Notes: generated from the sequence alone by a model not told the origin. DNA of 64,000 nucleotides from Chryseobacterium gotjawalense (GCF_030012525.1 NZ_CP124855.1:3100001-3164000), one strand, 5' to 3'. Counted from the first letter of the stretch, positions 48,692 through 57,588 are shown. Numbers and translations are program-made.

Positions 48692-48890
48692 GCCACGGAT
48701 TCACGAATTTTTTTTAAACTGCTTTAAGGACAAATAATCAAACCATTATTCATGTAGATAAATGTTCATTCGTGAATTCGTGGCATTTTATTAGCCACGG
48801 ATTCAATTATTTTCATCAAACTGCTTTAATTTTAAATAATCAATCCTTTATACTTTGCAGATAACCATTCGTGAATTCGTGTCATTCATA
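48692..48890. repeat. 102-bp repeat units with inverted ends
   Basis: Unit 1 48692-48793 and unit 2 48794 to about 48890. Each opens with GCCACGGATTCA and closes with ATTCGTGAATTCGTGGC (second copy degenerate), which is the reverse complement of the opening word apart from one base. Inside both: AAACTGCTTTAA and AAATAATCAA. A further degenerate GAATTCACGAATT piece precedes it at about 48670. Each unit could fold into a long hairpin with a 65-nt head. Confidence 0.9.
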
Positions 48891-48929
48891 AGCCTATTTT
48901 TTCTTTATTAAAAATTTAAAACTAATTCG

Positions 48930-48937
48930 TATTTTTG
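48930..48937 (+). promoter_or_regulatory. -7 box of gldD, directly at the start codon
   Basis: TATTTTTG at 48930-48937, only 4 nt before the ATG at 48942. If used, transcription would begin at or next to the start codon, giving a leaderless message. Confidence 0.6.
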
Positions 48938-48941
48938 CGCA

Positions 48942-49499
48942 ATGTTTAAAAGACTTATTTTCACTTTTTTAGGATTTATTTTGCTTTCCTGTTCAAAAGA
49001 AGCACAGCCAAAACCTTCTGGTGAACTTCGTTTAGAATATCCCGCCCCGAAATATCAAAGATTCACTTCCCCGTGTAATTTTAGTTTTGAGTACTCGGAT
49101 TTTGCCAAAGTTAGAGCGGCGAAAAATCCGTGTTGGTATTATATCGAATATCCGAAAATGAAAGCAAAAGTTTTTATCACCTATTTTCCCATTAAAAATG
49201 ATTTTGATCTTCATGTAAAAGAATCGGAGAAAATGGTGTATGAACATACCATCAAAGCGAGTTCAATCGACACGAAATCATTTAGTTTTCCTGAAAGGAA
49301 AGTGTTTGGTAATTTCTACGAACTGAAAGGTCAAAGTGCCTCGAATCTTCAGTTTTTTGTGACCGATTCTACGCGCCATTATGTGACCGCAAATTTGTAT
49401 TTCAATTCAAGACCAAAGCCGGATTCATTGGCACCGGCGGTAGAATATATTAAAAATGATATCCTCCATTTAATTGAAACCTTTGAATGGAAAAAGTAA
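48942..49499 (+). CDS. gldD: Gliding motility lipoprotein GldD
   Basis: Outer-envelope lipoprotein needed for gliding and, in Flavobacterium, for full T9SS function. The 185 residues start MFKRLIFTFLGFILLSCSK with the lipobox cysteine at 17. GELRLEYPAPKYQRF and YYIEYPKMKAKVFITYFP are typical of GldD. The genes that normally separate mutY and gldD in Flavobacterium (ssb and gldE) are not present here; the 307-base spacer holds repeats instead. Confidence 0.95.
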   Translation: MFKRLIFTFLGFILLSCSKEAQPKPSGELRLEYPAPKYQRFTSPCNFSFEYSDFAKVRAAKNPCWYYIEYPKMKAKVFITYFPIKNDFDLHVKESEKMVYEHTIKASSIDTKSFSFPERKVFGNFYELKGQSASNLQFFVTDSTRHYVTANLYFNSRPKPDSLAPAVEYIKNDILHLIETFEWKK

Positions 49500-49689
49500 T
49501 CATGAATAATGGGCAATAAGCATTTATTAATGAGCAATATTTTAAAATAAGGTATTTTTTAATAAAACGGAGTTGATTCATAAAGTGACGATTTAAGAAA
49601 GGATAAAGTAATCCTGTTAAAAATAAAACAAATTAGATGATATCTTTTATAAGATAGATTTTATAAAAAAAAATAAAACAAATTTAAAT

Positions 49690-50610
49690 ATGAAATTATT
49701 AGTTGTTGGTTCAGTGGCTTTCGATGCGATTGAAACACCTTTCGGAAAAACAGATAAAATTTTGGGTGGCGCTGCAACCTATATCAGTATTGCTTCTTCA
49801 GTTTTAGGAGTGGAATCTGGAATTGTTTCTGTAGTTGGTGGCGATTTTCCACAGACCGATCTGGATATGCTTACCGGAAGAGGAGTAAATATCGAAGGGA
49901 TTGAAATCATCAAAGAAGGGAAAACTTTTTTCTGGAGTGGCAAATACCACAACGATTTGAATTCAAGAGATACTTTGGTAACGGAAGTGAACGTTTTAGA
50001 AAACTTCGATCCGAAAATTCCTGAATCAATGCAGGATGCCGAGATTTTATTATTAGGAAATCTTCATCCTGGCGTTCAGCTTTCTGTGTTGGAAAAGATG
50101 CACAACCGTCCGAAACTGGTTATTCTTGATACCATGAATTTCTGGATGGATTCTGCTCTGGATATTTTAATGCAGATGATTGCTAAAACCGATGTAATCT
50201 CCATTAATGATGAAGAAGCAAGACAGCTTTCCGGCGAATATTCATTAGTAAAAGCGGCTCAAAAAATTCATGCGATGGGACCGCAATTCGTGATCATTAA
50301 AAAAGGAGAACACGGTGCGTTATTATTCCACGAAGGAAAAATATTTGCAATTCCGGCGTTGCCTTTAGAAGAAGTTTATGATCCAACCGGAGCGGGCGAC
50401 ACGTTTGCAGGAGGTTTTGCTTCTTATTTAGCGAAGAAAGAAGATTTCTCTTTTGAAACCATGAAATCTGCCTTGATTGTAGGTTCTGCAATGGCTTCCT
50501 TCACGGTAGAGAAATTCGGAACTCAGCGTTTAGAAGAAGTGACAGAAAGTGAAATGATTGAAAGAATCAATAGCTTTAAAGAATTGACTACTTTTGAAGT
50601 AAACGTTTAA
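49690..50610 (+). CDS. PfkB-family carbohydrate kinase
   Basis: Ribokinase-fold sugar/nucleoside kinase, 306 residues. N-terminal VGSVAFDAIETPFG and GGAATYISIASSVLG (PfkB signature 1 region), and at the end DPTGAGDTFAGGFASYL with the catalytic Asp (signature 2). The substrate-binding residues resemble no single subfamily strongly; adenosine, ribose and other PfkB substrates are possible. Monocistronic by spacing. Confidence 0.92.
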   Translation: MKLLVVGSVAFDAIETPFGKTDKILGGAATYISIASSVLGVESGIVSVVGGDFPQTDLDMLTGRGVNIEGIEIIKEGKTFFWSGKYHNDLNSRDTLVTEVNVLENFDPKIPESMQDAEILLLGNLHPGVQLSVLEKMHNRPKLVILDTMNFWMDSALDILMQMIAKTDVISINDEEARQLSGEYSLVKAAQKIHAMGPQFVIIKKGEHGALLFHEGKIFAIPALPLEEVYDPTGAGDTFAGGFASYLAKKEDFSFETMKSALIVGSAMASFTVEKFGTQRLEEVTESEMIERINSFKELTTFEVNV

Positions 50611-50714
50611 CTTTCCTCCCATTAAAGAATCAGAATTGCTATATCAATAAATTCATTCCCGGAATGATAAATTTAAAATTGGATTAATCTTCAAAAAAAA
50701 TAACAGGTAAAAAT

Positions 50715-52544
50715 ATGAGAAAAATAGTCGGTGTATTGATGATGATGGTGTTCGGCGGTGGAATTTCTGCACAATATATGATTGTGGGCAAAGACAGTAT
50801 TTCGCTGGCTCAGTTCAAGAAAGAGAATTTATATGGTTTAGAAAATGCCGGTGTTGCCAATACCATTAATACGACACAGAATTTCTACCTGTTTCAGCAA
50901 TTTGCAGCCGAGAAAAAAGCAGATACTTTGACTTATTTCCGTGAAAGAATGTCGGAAAGAGAAGCGGAGTTGAGAAGTAAATATTTTTTTCCATCACAGG
51001 TGATCGATCCGGTTTTAAATGATTTTGTTAAAGATAATCAGACAGAGAAAGAAGTTCAGGTTTTTATCTTAGAAAAAACGGAAGGCGATAAAACCGATTA
51101 TCAGCAGGTTTATAACGATGTAAAATCAGGTAAACTGACGATTGAAGACGCCATCTCAAAATATACAAAAGCGAATCCAAAACCAATTTACATAAAACCG
51201 GGAAGTCTTGATAATCAAATGTACGCAGAGATTAAAACTTTGCCGAATAATACACTGACCAAATTTTTCAACACTCCTTCGTATATAGGTTTTGCCAAAG
51301 TTCTGAACTCCAGGCCAAGTTTGGGTTACATGATTTTTGGAACGATCTCTTTTCCTAAAGATGCCAGTTCTGATTCGGTAAAAGATAAAATTTACCGGGA
51401 TTTGAAAGAAGGAAAAACCTTTCAGGAAGTGGCAAAACTATATGGAGCCAATGAACATGAGAAAGAAAATGGTGGCGTAATTATGGGTTCACCAACTTTG
51501 CCGGACGAAGTTTATGAATTGTTCAAAGGAAAAAAAGCGGGATATTACACGCCGGAACCTTTGCTTTTTGGAGACAGTTATTTTGTTTTTAATATTTATA
51601 ATGTTGAACCTTATGTTTTAACAGAAAAAAACAGAGCATTCTTCCTGAGAGAGATGAACAACACGCTTTATGCTGAAGTCTTACAGGACAGGATGACGGC
51701 TTTCCTGAAAACAGATCCTTCTTATAAAGAATTTCCGGCTTTTCAAAACATCAAAAAATCGTATCAGAATTTAGTGGCTGCAAAAGACAGCGAACTTCTT
51801 TATCAGTATAAAAATGAAAAAGTAACCGCCGGATTTATCAAAGAACTCATTGGTGACAAAAAAGACGATGCTGCAAAACTATCACCTGCAGTTTGGGCAG
51901 AAGCTCTGAATAATATCAATTCTCAGGATATTCTGAAAATTTACAGTAAGAACTTTACCACTATTAAAAATGTAAAAGAGGAACTGGAAGCCAATAAAAA
52001 ATCACTTTACTCTGACTATATTTTCTCCAGATATTTGACTGAAGAAATTGCAAAACACCCGGAATGGCTGACCGAATATTACAACCAGCACAAGTCCAAA
52101 TACATTTGGGGCGAAAGAGCGGAAGGTAGAGTTGCCATCTTCGGTGACGCCAAACTGACCAAAGATATTGCTAAAGAAATAAAAGATGTTAAGGCCTGGG
52201 AGTTTTTAAAAGGGAAATTCGCCGGAAAACTGAATGACAAAAAACAAGTCCTGGTGAATTTTGAAAAAGGCGAAATGTCGAAAGAAGCTGACGTCTTTAC
52301 CAAATACAATGTTCCTTTTAAAACAGGCGTTCACACCACTAAAATGGGAGATAAATCTTTGGTGATCGCCATTGATAAAATTCTTCCTCCTTCCCAGATG
52401 ACCCAGGAAGAAGCAGCAGAAGAATTGAAAGATGCCGTGAACGAAAAAAAGCTCAATGAAATCATCGCTGAACAGAAAGCGAAAACTAAAATTGTGGTTC
52501 AACCCGAATTCCTAAAGGATTTAGAAAAGAATTTTAAGAAATAA
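50715..52544 (+). CDS. Periplasmic parvulin-type peptidyl-prolyl isomerase (degenerate)
   Basis: Exported folding factor of 609 residues. Signal peptide MRKIVGVLMMMVFGGGISAQ. An N-terminal helical SurA_N-like region covers about 25-110; a parvulin-like domain lies about 205-300 (LGYMIFGTISFPKDASSDSV, NGGVIMGSPTLPDEVYELF) with the ordering of strand-helix elements but weak active-site conservation; the rest is helical with an EKGEMSKEADVF piece that recalls PPIase ends. First of two tandem PPIase genes; the second follows after 65 nt. Acts on outer-membrane or secreted proteins. Confidence 0.8.
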   Translation: MRKIVGVLMMMVFGGGISAQYMIVGKDSISLAQFKKENLYGLENAGVANTINTTQNFYLFQQFAAEKKADTLTYFRERMSEREAELRSKYFFPSQVIDPVLNDFVKDNQTEKEVQVFILEKTEGDKTDYQQVYNDVKSGKLTIEDAISKYTKANPKPIYIKPGSLDNQMYAEIKTLPNNTLTKFFNTPSYIGFAKVLNSRPSLGYMIFGTISFPKDASSDSVKDKIYRDLKEGKTFQEVAKLYGANEHEKENGGVIMGSPTLPDEVYELFKGKKAGYYTPEPLLFGDSYFVFNIYNVEPYVLTEKNRAFFLREMNNTLYAEVLQDRMTAFLKTDPSYKEFPAFQNIKKSYQNLVAAKDSELLYQYKNEKVTAGFIKELIGDKKDDAAKLSPAVWAEALNNINSQDILKIYSKNFTTIKNVKEELEANKKSLYSDYIFSRYLTEEIAKHPEWLTEYYNQHKSKYIWGERAEGRVAIFGDAKLTKDIAKEIKDVKAWEFLKGKFAGKLNDKKQVLVNFEKGEMSKEADVFTKYNVPFKTGVHTTKMGDKSLVIAIDKILPPSQMTQEEAAEELKDAVNEKKLNEIIAEQKAKTKIVVQPEFLKDLEKNFKK

Positions 52545-52581
52545 TTATAATAAAACATGCAGGTTATTTCGTTTAGAATGA

Positions 52582-52589
52582 TAATTTTG
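52582..52589 (+). promoter_or_regulatory. -7 box before the second PPIase gene
   Basis: TAATTTTG at 52582-52589, 20 nt before the ATG at 52610, so the second isomerase gene has a promoter of its own besides read-through from the first. Confidence 0.5.
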
Positions 52590-52609
52590 CAAATCGATAA
52601 AAAATAGAT

Positions 52610-53980
52610 ATGAACAAAAATGTAAAATTCACCCTGCTTTTTAGCTTAATGCTCGTGTTTTTCGGGACTCTCAACAAAGCGCAGACGCATTTGAAAAAAG
52701 GCGACATGATTGATGGGATTGCTGTAGTCGTAGGGGATGAAATTATTTTAGAATCAGATATAGAAGAACAGGCCAACTTTGCAAAACAGCAGGGTGCGAA
52801 TGTTGCAGACAAATGCGAATTTGTGGAAAGTATCATCAACAATAAACTTTTGATCTATGAAGCCAAAAGAGATACGTTGATCGAAAACCGATCTGCAGCG
52901 ATCAAAGAGCAGGCGAACCAAAAATACACTCAGATTTTAGGGCAGTTTCCGGATGAGAAAACAATGCTTTCTACCTATAAATTCCGCACCGCTTTTGAGA
53001 TGAAAAATGCCATCGAAAAGATTGATGCCGACAACTATTACGGACAGATGAAGTTTGGCAGAATTACCGATAAAGCTGACGTTACACCCAATGAAGTAAC
53101 CGATTTTTTTACTACTTTTCAATACCAGCTTCCAGAAGTGAAAGATGAAGTTTCGCTTTCTCAGATTGTCATGTATCCCAAACTGACCAATGCCCACAAA
53201 GATGAAATCATTGCACGGCTCAATAAAATAAAGCAGGATATTTTAGCAGGCGAATCTTTTGAAAGCCAGGCCAGAATTTATTCAGACGACCCGGGATCTG
53301 CCGCAAAAGGAGGATTATACACCAATATTGCAAAAGGCAAAATGGTAAAACCGTTCGAAGCAGCAGCGCTGAATTTGCAGGAAGGGGAAATCTCTGATCC
53401 GGTAGAATCCGATTTTGGGTACCACCTCATTCAATTGGTAAAGAAAAGTGGGAAGCAGTATGATGCCCGCCACATCCTCTTAAAAGCCGAACCGGATGCA
53501 GAAGAAATTCAATCTGCAAAAAAAGAATTAGACAGCATCAGAACTTTAATTATCGATGGTAAAATGAGTTTCAAAGACGCAGCATTCCGATTTTCAGATG
53601 ACAAACAAACCAAGTTCAATGCAGGAATTATCACCGGACAGGACGGGTCAGATAAAATTGAAAAGCTAAATCTCCCACCCACGATCTCTTACCAGATTGC
53701 AGGACATAACAAAGGCGACATTACCGATGTATTTCAAGATACCGCGCAACAGGACCGAAAAACCGTAGCCATCATTAAAATCGATGATGTGATCGCAGCG
53801 CACAAACTGGATATTACTACCGATTACAACAGAATTAAGCAAATGGCGCTTAATAAAAAGAAAAACGAAATGGTAGAAAAATGGGTAAAAGAAAAATTAC
53901 CAAGTGTATTTATTTCTATCAATGACCGTTACAAAGACTGTACTTTCAAAACTGACTGGCGTAAAACAGTTACCAAATAA
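52610..53980 (+). CDS. surA: SurA-like peptidyl-prolyl isomerase
   Basis: Periplasmic chaperone/isomerase for outer-membrane proteins, 456 residues. Signal peptide MNKNVKFTLLFSLMLVFFGT. The N-terminal SurA_N region (DGIAVVVGDEIILESDIEEQ, ESIINNKLLIYEAKRD) is followed by two parvulin domains: about 175-285 (SLSQIVMYPKLTN, YSDDPGSAAKGGLY, EGEISDPVESDFGYHLIQLV) and about 288-385 (DARHILLKAEPD, FRFSDDKQTKFNAGII). Domain order is that of SurA. Strong terminator after it. Confidence 0.92.
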   Translation: MNKNVKFTLLFSLMLVFFGTLNKAQTHLKKGDMIDGIAVVVGDEIILESDIEEQANFAKQQGANVADKCEFVESIINNKLLIYEAKRDTLIENRSAAIKEQANQKYTQILGQFPDEKTMLSTYKFRTAFEMKNAIEKIDADNYYGQMKFGRITDKADVTPNEVTDFFTTFQYQLPEVKDEVSLSQIVMYPKLTNAHKDEIIARLNKIKQDILAGESFESQARIYSDDPGSAAKGGLYTNIAKGKMVKPFEAAALNLQEGEISDPVESDFGYHLIQLVKKSGKQYDARHILLKAEPDAEEIQSAKKELDSIRTLIIDGKMSFKDAAFRFSDDKQTKFNAGIITGQDGSDKIEKLNLPPTISYQIAGHNKGDITDVFQDTAQQDRKTVAIIKIDDVIAAHKLDITTDYNRIKQMALNKKKNEMVEKWVKEKLPSVFISINDRYKDCTFKTDWRKTVTK

Positions 53981-53988
53981 ATAAAATT

Positions 53989-54020
53989 AAATCTCTGCAC
54001 TGGCGGAGATTTTTTTTGCA
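53989..54020 (+). terminator. Rho-independent terminator after surA
   Basis: AAATCTCTGC pairs with GCGGAGATTT around a short loop, followed by a T run, 9 nt after the stop. Confidence 0.85.
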
Positions 54021-54078
54021 TATCATATTACAAATTCTACGGGAATGAAGCATGAAAATCTGAATAAGGAGCAACAAG

Positions 54079-54182
54079 ATTTTCGCTTTGTAGAAATCCG
54101 GTCCCGCTTTCCGCTGTATCTTTTTTTTCGTCGTTCCTCCTCGAAAAAAGGATGCCGCTGCAATCGGGGCTAGAACATCAGG
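54079..54182 (-). repeat. Widespread flavobacterial intergenic element (remnant)
   Basis: On the minus strand it reads CCTGATGTTCTAGCCCCGAT, then TGCAGCGGCATCCTTTTTTC, AGGAGGAACGACGAAAAAAA and AGATACAGCGGAAAGCGGGA. I recall near-identical pieces (GAT-G/C-x-AGCGGCATCCTTTT ... AAAAGATA-x-AGCGGA-x-AGCGGGA) in many intergenic regions of Flavobacteriia; this is memory, not a search. One copy in this window. The frame at 53970-54185 is only this element. Confidence 0.6.
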
Positions 54183-54345
54183 CATTTATTCTTTCGAAAG
54201 AATCCCTTACGTCTATAATAAAAGAAGTTCTTTTGATTATTTATGAGGGATTATTACTATTTTAGTTGTGTAATAATGTTCTACACGTAAACTTCCGTTA
54301 AGAGGTAAAATATTGTGAAAAATCACCAAAAACAAATTACGATAA

Positions 54346-54594
54346 ATGAAACAGAAAGAACCATCAGAATTATCAGATCAGGAACTCTTGCAGGAAGTAC
54401 AGAAAATCAAATCAGCTTTAATCGTCAATGCGGTATTATGCAGCATCATGATTGGAGTTGCCACTTACAGCACGGTAAAAAACGGTCTTGGAATTCTTAC
54501 TTTTTTTCCGCTCTTTTTCATTCCTGTTTTTACTAAAAACAGAGCCCGAAAAAAAGCCGTAGAAAACCAGCTGAAAGAACGAAACCTTGTATAA
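54346..54594 (+). CDS. Small two-helix membrane protein
   Basis: An 82-residue protein starting MKQKEPSELSDQELLQEVQK, an acidic cytoplasmic head, then a hydrophobic helix (ALIVNAVLCSIMIGVATY), a short loop and a second hydrophobic helix (LGILTFFPLFFIPVF) and a basic tail. It resembles the small proteins annotated in Bacteroidota as redox-active disulfide protein 2, though only one Cys is present, so the name would carry no functional weight. The gap before it has no other gene. Confidence 0.65.
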   Translation: MKQKEPSELSDQELLQEVQKIKSALIVNAVLCSIMIGVATYSTVKNGLGILTFFPLFFIPVFTKNRARKKAVENQLKERNLV

Positions 54595-54767
54595 AATATC
54601 ACGCTCATACTGCCAGAATATTGTATCATTTGGTTCTGTTTAAAACGAAATAATTTTTACGCCCGCTGTTTTTGAAGGCTGTATCTTTGATGAATGTATT
54701 TTGATTGATCGTCATTTCGTTTCAATTGTTATCCTTACTTTGCCGGCAAAAAAAATATTCATTAACA

Positions 54768-55124
54768 ATGAAAATCATAACTATGGAAGAATTAAACAAT
54801 CTTGAATTGGCCCTTTTAAACGCTTTGACCGAAAAATATCCCTCTTTAAAATCTCATATTCCCTATTTAAAAGTGAAGGAAAGAAAAAACACCGGTGTCG
54901 GAATGGAGGTAAATCTTGAATATGTGAATGCTGATGAAGAATTGAATTTTGATGATATGAATGCATTATTCAGTAATGGAGAAAATATAGAAATTAAAGG
55001 TTTAAAACAGGGTTTAAGTTATGTAATTGACGTTACTGACGGCAAAATTTTATATATCGAATTTTCAACATACGGTGAAAATTGGAATGGAGAATTCGGG
55101 GAATACAAAATTATTAAAGATTAA
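54768..55124 (+). CDS. Hypothetical cytoplasmic protein
   Basis: A 118-residue acidic protein from the ATG at 54768 (MKIITMEELNNLELALLNAL); a TTG at 54705 is in frame, but the added residues look non-coding. Alternating hydrophobic strands VGMEVNLEYVNADEELNFDD and YVIDVTDGKILYIEFSTYG suggest a compact alpha/beta fold. I do not recognise a family; no signal peptide or motif. Likely a single-gene unit. Confidence 0.6.
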   Translation: MKIITMEELNNLELALLNALTEKYPSLKSHIPYLKVKERKNTGVGMEVNLEYVNADEELNFDDMNALFSNGENIEIKGLKQGLSYVIDVTDGKILYIEFSTYGENWNGEFGEYKIIKD

Positions 55125-55258
55125 CTTTTTGTTTTAAAGGAGGTTTCTCCTGCGTTCATTTTTTGATGATGATAAAATATCAGATCTACCTCTTTCTTCT
55201 GTAATAAATTTTCACTCGCATATTTTTTCCTCACCGCCGAATTATTTAAATTTACCAC

Positions 55259-56248
55259 ATGAGTAATTTTTTAGATTTTGGCGTGGCCAAAAAGATGAAA
55301 GAAATGAGTGAAAAACAAAATAAAGTCACTCAATTATTTGAAATAAAATATCCCATTATTCAGGGTGGAATGATTTGGCATTCCGGTTGGCGCCTGGCTT
55401 CTGCGGTATCAAATAACGGTGGTTTAGGTTTAATTGGAGCCGGGAGTATGTATCCCGATATTCTGCGCGAAAACATCCGCAAATGCAAAGCCGCGACCAA
55501 CAAACCTTTCGGGGTGAATGTACCGATGCTCTATCCGAATTTAGAAGAAATCATCCAGATTGTTTTGGAAGAAGGCGTGAAGATTATTTTCACCTCTGCC
55601 GGAAATCCCAAAACCTATACCGAAACATTAAAGAAAGAAGGTTTAAAAGTCGCTCACGTGGTTTCCTCGACGAAGTTTGCCATGAAATGCGAAGATGCGG
55701 GAGTTGATGCCATTGTCGCAGAAGGTTTCGAAGCCGGCGGACATAACGGACGTGATGAAACGACCACTTTCTGTTTAATTCCAAACGTGAAACAGCATAT
55801 TTCAAAACCTTTGATTGCCGCGGGCGGAATTGCGTTGGGTTCTCAAATGAAAGCGGCCATGATTCTTGGCGCAGACGGCGTTCAGATCGGTTCCCGTTTC
55901 GCTGCGACCGAAGAAGCGAGTTCGCATGAAAACTTTAAAAATAAAGTCATCTCTTTAAATGAAGGCGATACATATTTGACTTTAAAAGAATTGGCGCCCG
56001 TTCGTTTGGTGAAAAATAAATTTTTCCACGATTTGGAAAAACTTTACGATCAAGGCAGAGATGCAGAAGCTTTAAGAGAAACTCTCGGAAGAGCAAGAGC
56101 TAAGCGTGGAATGTTCGAAGGTGATTTAGAGGAAGGCGAATTAGAAATCGGTCAGGTCTCGGCGTTAATTCATGAAATTTTGCCGGTTAAAAAAGTCTTT
56201 GAAAATTTATTGAAAGAATATCGGGAAGTAAATTCCTTTGATTTATAA
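55259..56248 (+). CDS. YrpB-type NAD(P)H-dependent flavin oxidoreductase
   Basis: FMN enzyme of the nitronate monooxygenase/FabK-like (2-nitropropane dioxygenase) superfamily, 329 residues. FMN-site motifs: KYPIIQGGMIWHSGWRLASA, SNNGGLGLIGAGSM, FGVNVPMLYPN, and AEGFEAGGHNGRDETTTF with the catalytic His, then GADGVQIGSRF. A Met at 55304 (MSEKQNKVTQL) may be the real start since the family begins there. Relatives oxidise nitronates or reduce quinones/enoyl compounds; sequence alone does not decide. Own terminator. Confidence 0.87.
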   Translation: MSNFLDFGVAKKMKEMSEKQNKVTQLFEIKYPIIQGGMIWHSGWRLASAVSNNGGLGLIGAGSMYPDILRENIRKCKAATNKPFGVNVPMLYPNLEEIIQIVLEEGVKIIFTSAGNPKTYTETLKKEGLKVAHVVSSTKFAMKCEDAGVDAIVAEGFEAGGHNGRDETTTFCLIPNVKQHISKPLIAAGGIALGSQMKAAMILGADGVQIGSRFAATEEASSHENFKNKVISLNEGDTYLTLKELAPVRLVKNKFFHDLEKLYDQGRDAEALRETLGRARAKRGMFEGDLEEGELEIGQVSALIHEILPVKKVFENLLKEYREVNSFDL

Positions 56249-56253
56249 ATAAA

Positions 56254-56290
56254 AAATTCCGTCCCGCATTTAACGTGACGGAATTTTTTT
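56254..56290. terminator. Bidirectional terminator
   Basis: Stem AAATTCCGTC (56254-56263) and GACGGAATTT (56277-56286), T runs on both sides. Ends the flavin oxidoreductase transcript and, on the other strand, the 41-residue gene. Confidence 0.85.
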
Positions 56291-56295
56291 TACTT

Positions 56296-56421
56296 CTAAT
56301 TTTTTACCGTTGCTTTTGCCTGTTGGTTTTTCAATTGTCTTTCTTCATATTTTTTTACAATAAAAGCGATGATCATCGGTGAAACCCAAATCAGGATTTT
56401 TCTTAAAAGTGCTGGATTCAT
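56296..56421 (-). CDS. Small single-helix membrane protein (41 aa)
   Basis: MNPALLRKILIWVSPMIIAF then IVKKYEERQLKNQQAKATVK and N. One hydrophobic helix in the first half followed by a basic-acidic tail, with a clear ATG and TAG and a bidirectional terminator right after the stop. Coding sense is supported by the composition and by the terminator. Function unknown; too short for family assignment. Confidence 0.6.
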   Translation of the reverse strand: MNPALLRKILIWVSPMIIAFIVKKYEERQLKNQQAKATVKN

Positions 56422-56491
56422 AATCTTATTTTTTAATTGCAGGAGTATTTGCAATTATTTTGCCAAAATTTGTAAAAAATATTTTCCCAAA

Positions 56492-56824
56492 TTATTTCAG
56501 CTTCAAAGCTTCGCCATCAAACGAAATTGCGTCCCAACCGAACTCCATAAAGTTTCTGATATTCTGATGGTCGTTTCCTTCTGGATTTTCCAAAACATCA
56601 TTTCTATAGAAATCTCCAAATAACGATAAGGTTTCTTCTTTTGATAAATCATTCAATTTTGCAAAACTGAAAACTTTGCACGAACCGTTATTTTCATTGG
56701 CTTCGTTCACTGTATTTCCATTCTTAAACTGTATTGGTGTAAAGTCATAATACTCATCAATGTAAGCGATGACTTCTTTAAAGGCTATGGTTTCCGGGGA
56801 GGTTTTGAGTTGGTCTAAGATCAT
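56492..56824 (-). CDS. HopJ type III effector-like protein
   Basis: A 110-residue protein matching the HopJ family (named after a Pseudomonas effector but widespread in bacteria without type III secretion): VIAYIDEYYDFTPIQFKNGN, SCKVFSFAKLNDLS and NIRNFMEFGWDAISFDGEAL. No secretion signal; here the family name is only a label. The gene marks the left edge of an AT-rich accessory stretch. Real function unknown. Confidence 0.87.
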   Translation of the reverse strand: MILDQLKTSPETIAFKEVIAYIDEYYDFTPIQFKNGNTVNEANENNGSCKVFSFAKLNDLSKEETLSLFGDFYRNDVLENPEGNDHQNIRNFMEFGWDAISFDGEALKLK

Positions 56825-57012
56825 TTTATTTTTATTTAATTCTTTAAGTGCTGAAAGATCTAAATTATTTAGCGAATTCCCAAAACTTGCTTATATTTGG
56901 ATTGCTGACTAAAATCTCATTGATGAGACAAATTCAACATTATATGGTTGTATTTGTAGTATTATATGAGACATATATACAAGTTGTGCGACATTTTCTC
57001 AAAACTGCCGAT

Positions 57013-57576
57013 ATGCAAGCAAAATATTTGATTTTACTCCTTTTCAGTTTTTTAATTTCTTGCAGTAAAACTGAATCAAAAAAAGAAAATGAAACTGCAA
57101 AAATTGAGCAAGAGTTTATTCCAAAATTTGGAGAAATATTTTACGATTACGATGCTGTTCTTCATTACAAAAATAAACTTGACAGTATTGACAATATCGA
57201 AGCAAATAAAACAAATTCAAAACTTGGCAAATTAAAATATGATATTATTTTAAGAGACAAACCTCAAAAAATTTATGACACAGACTTTTTTAAAGATTTA
57301 GAAAAAATTGGGTTTGTAAAAAATGAGGTTAAAAAAAATAAATTTCTGGAACTAAATAGAATATTTGTTGAAAAAACCGTGAATCAAAGACTTGATTATG
57401 CTTGTATTGCCATTTAGCGAGATATTCTAGTTTTCAAAAAGAATGAAAAAATCATCGGAATTGCAAAAATATGTTTTGAATGTAATAAAAATCAAATTTT
57501 GGGAACAAATAAAAACATTGAAAATTTCGGACAAGATGGAGATTACGAAAAGCTTGACAAATTGTTAAATTATTAA
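57013..57576 (+). pseudogene. Lipoprotein gene interrupted by a nonsense codon
   Basis: From the ATG at 57013, MQAKYLILLLFSFLISCSK gives a lipoprotein signal with the lipobox cysteine. Reading goes to an amber codon at 57415-57417 (after DYACIAI), but the same frame continues at once with RDILVFKKNEKIIGIAKICF and NKNQILGTNKNIENFG to a TAA at 57574-57576. A single change of TAG to TAT or TAC would give one protein of about 187 residues. Family not recognised. Very AT-rich, unlike the housekeeping genes around, suggesting acquisition. Confidence 0.8.
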
Positions 57577-57588
57577 AAAAACGATCGC

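Noticed and set aside
53970..54185. 71-codon frame on the minus strand after surA
   Set aside because: Coincides with the widespread intergenic element and includes the surA terminator; not a gene.
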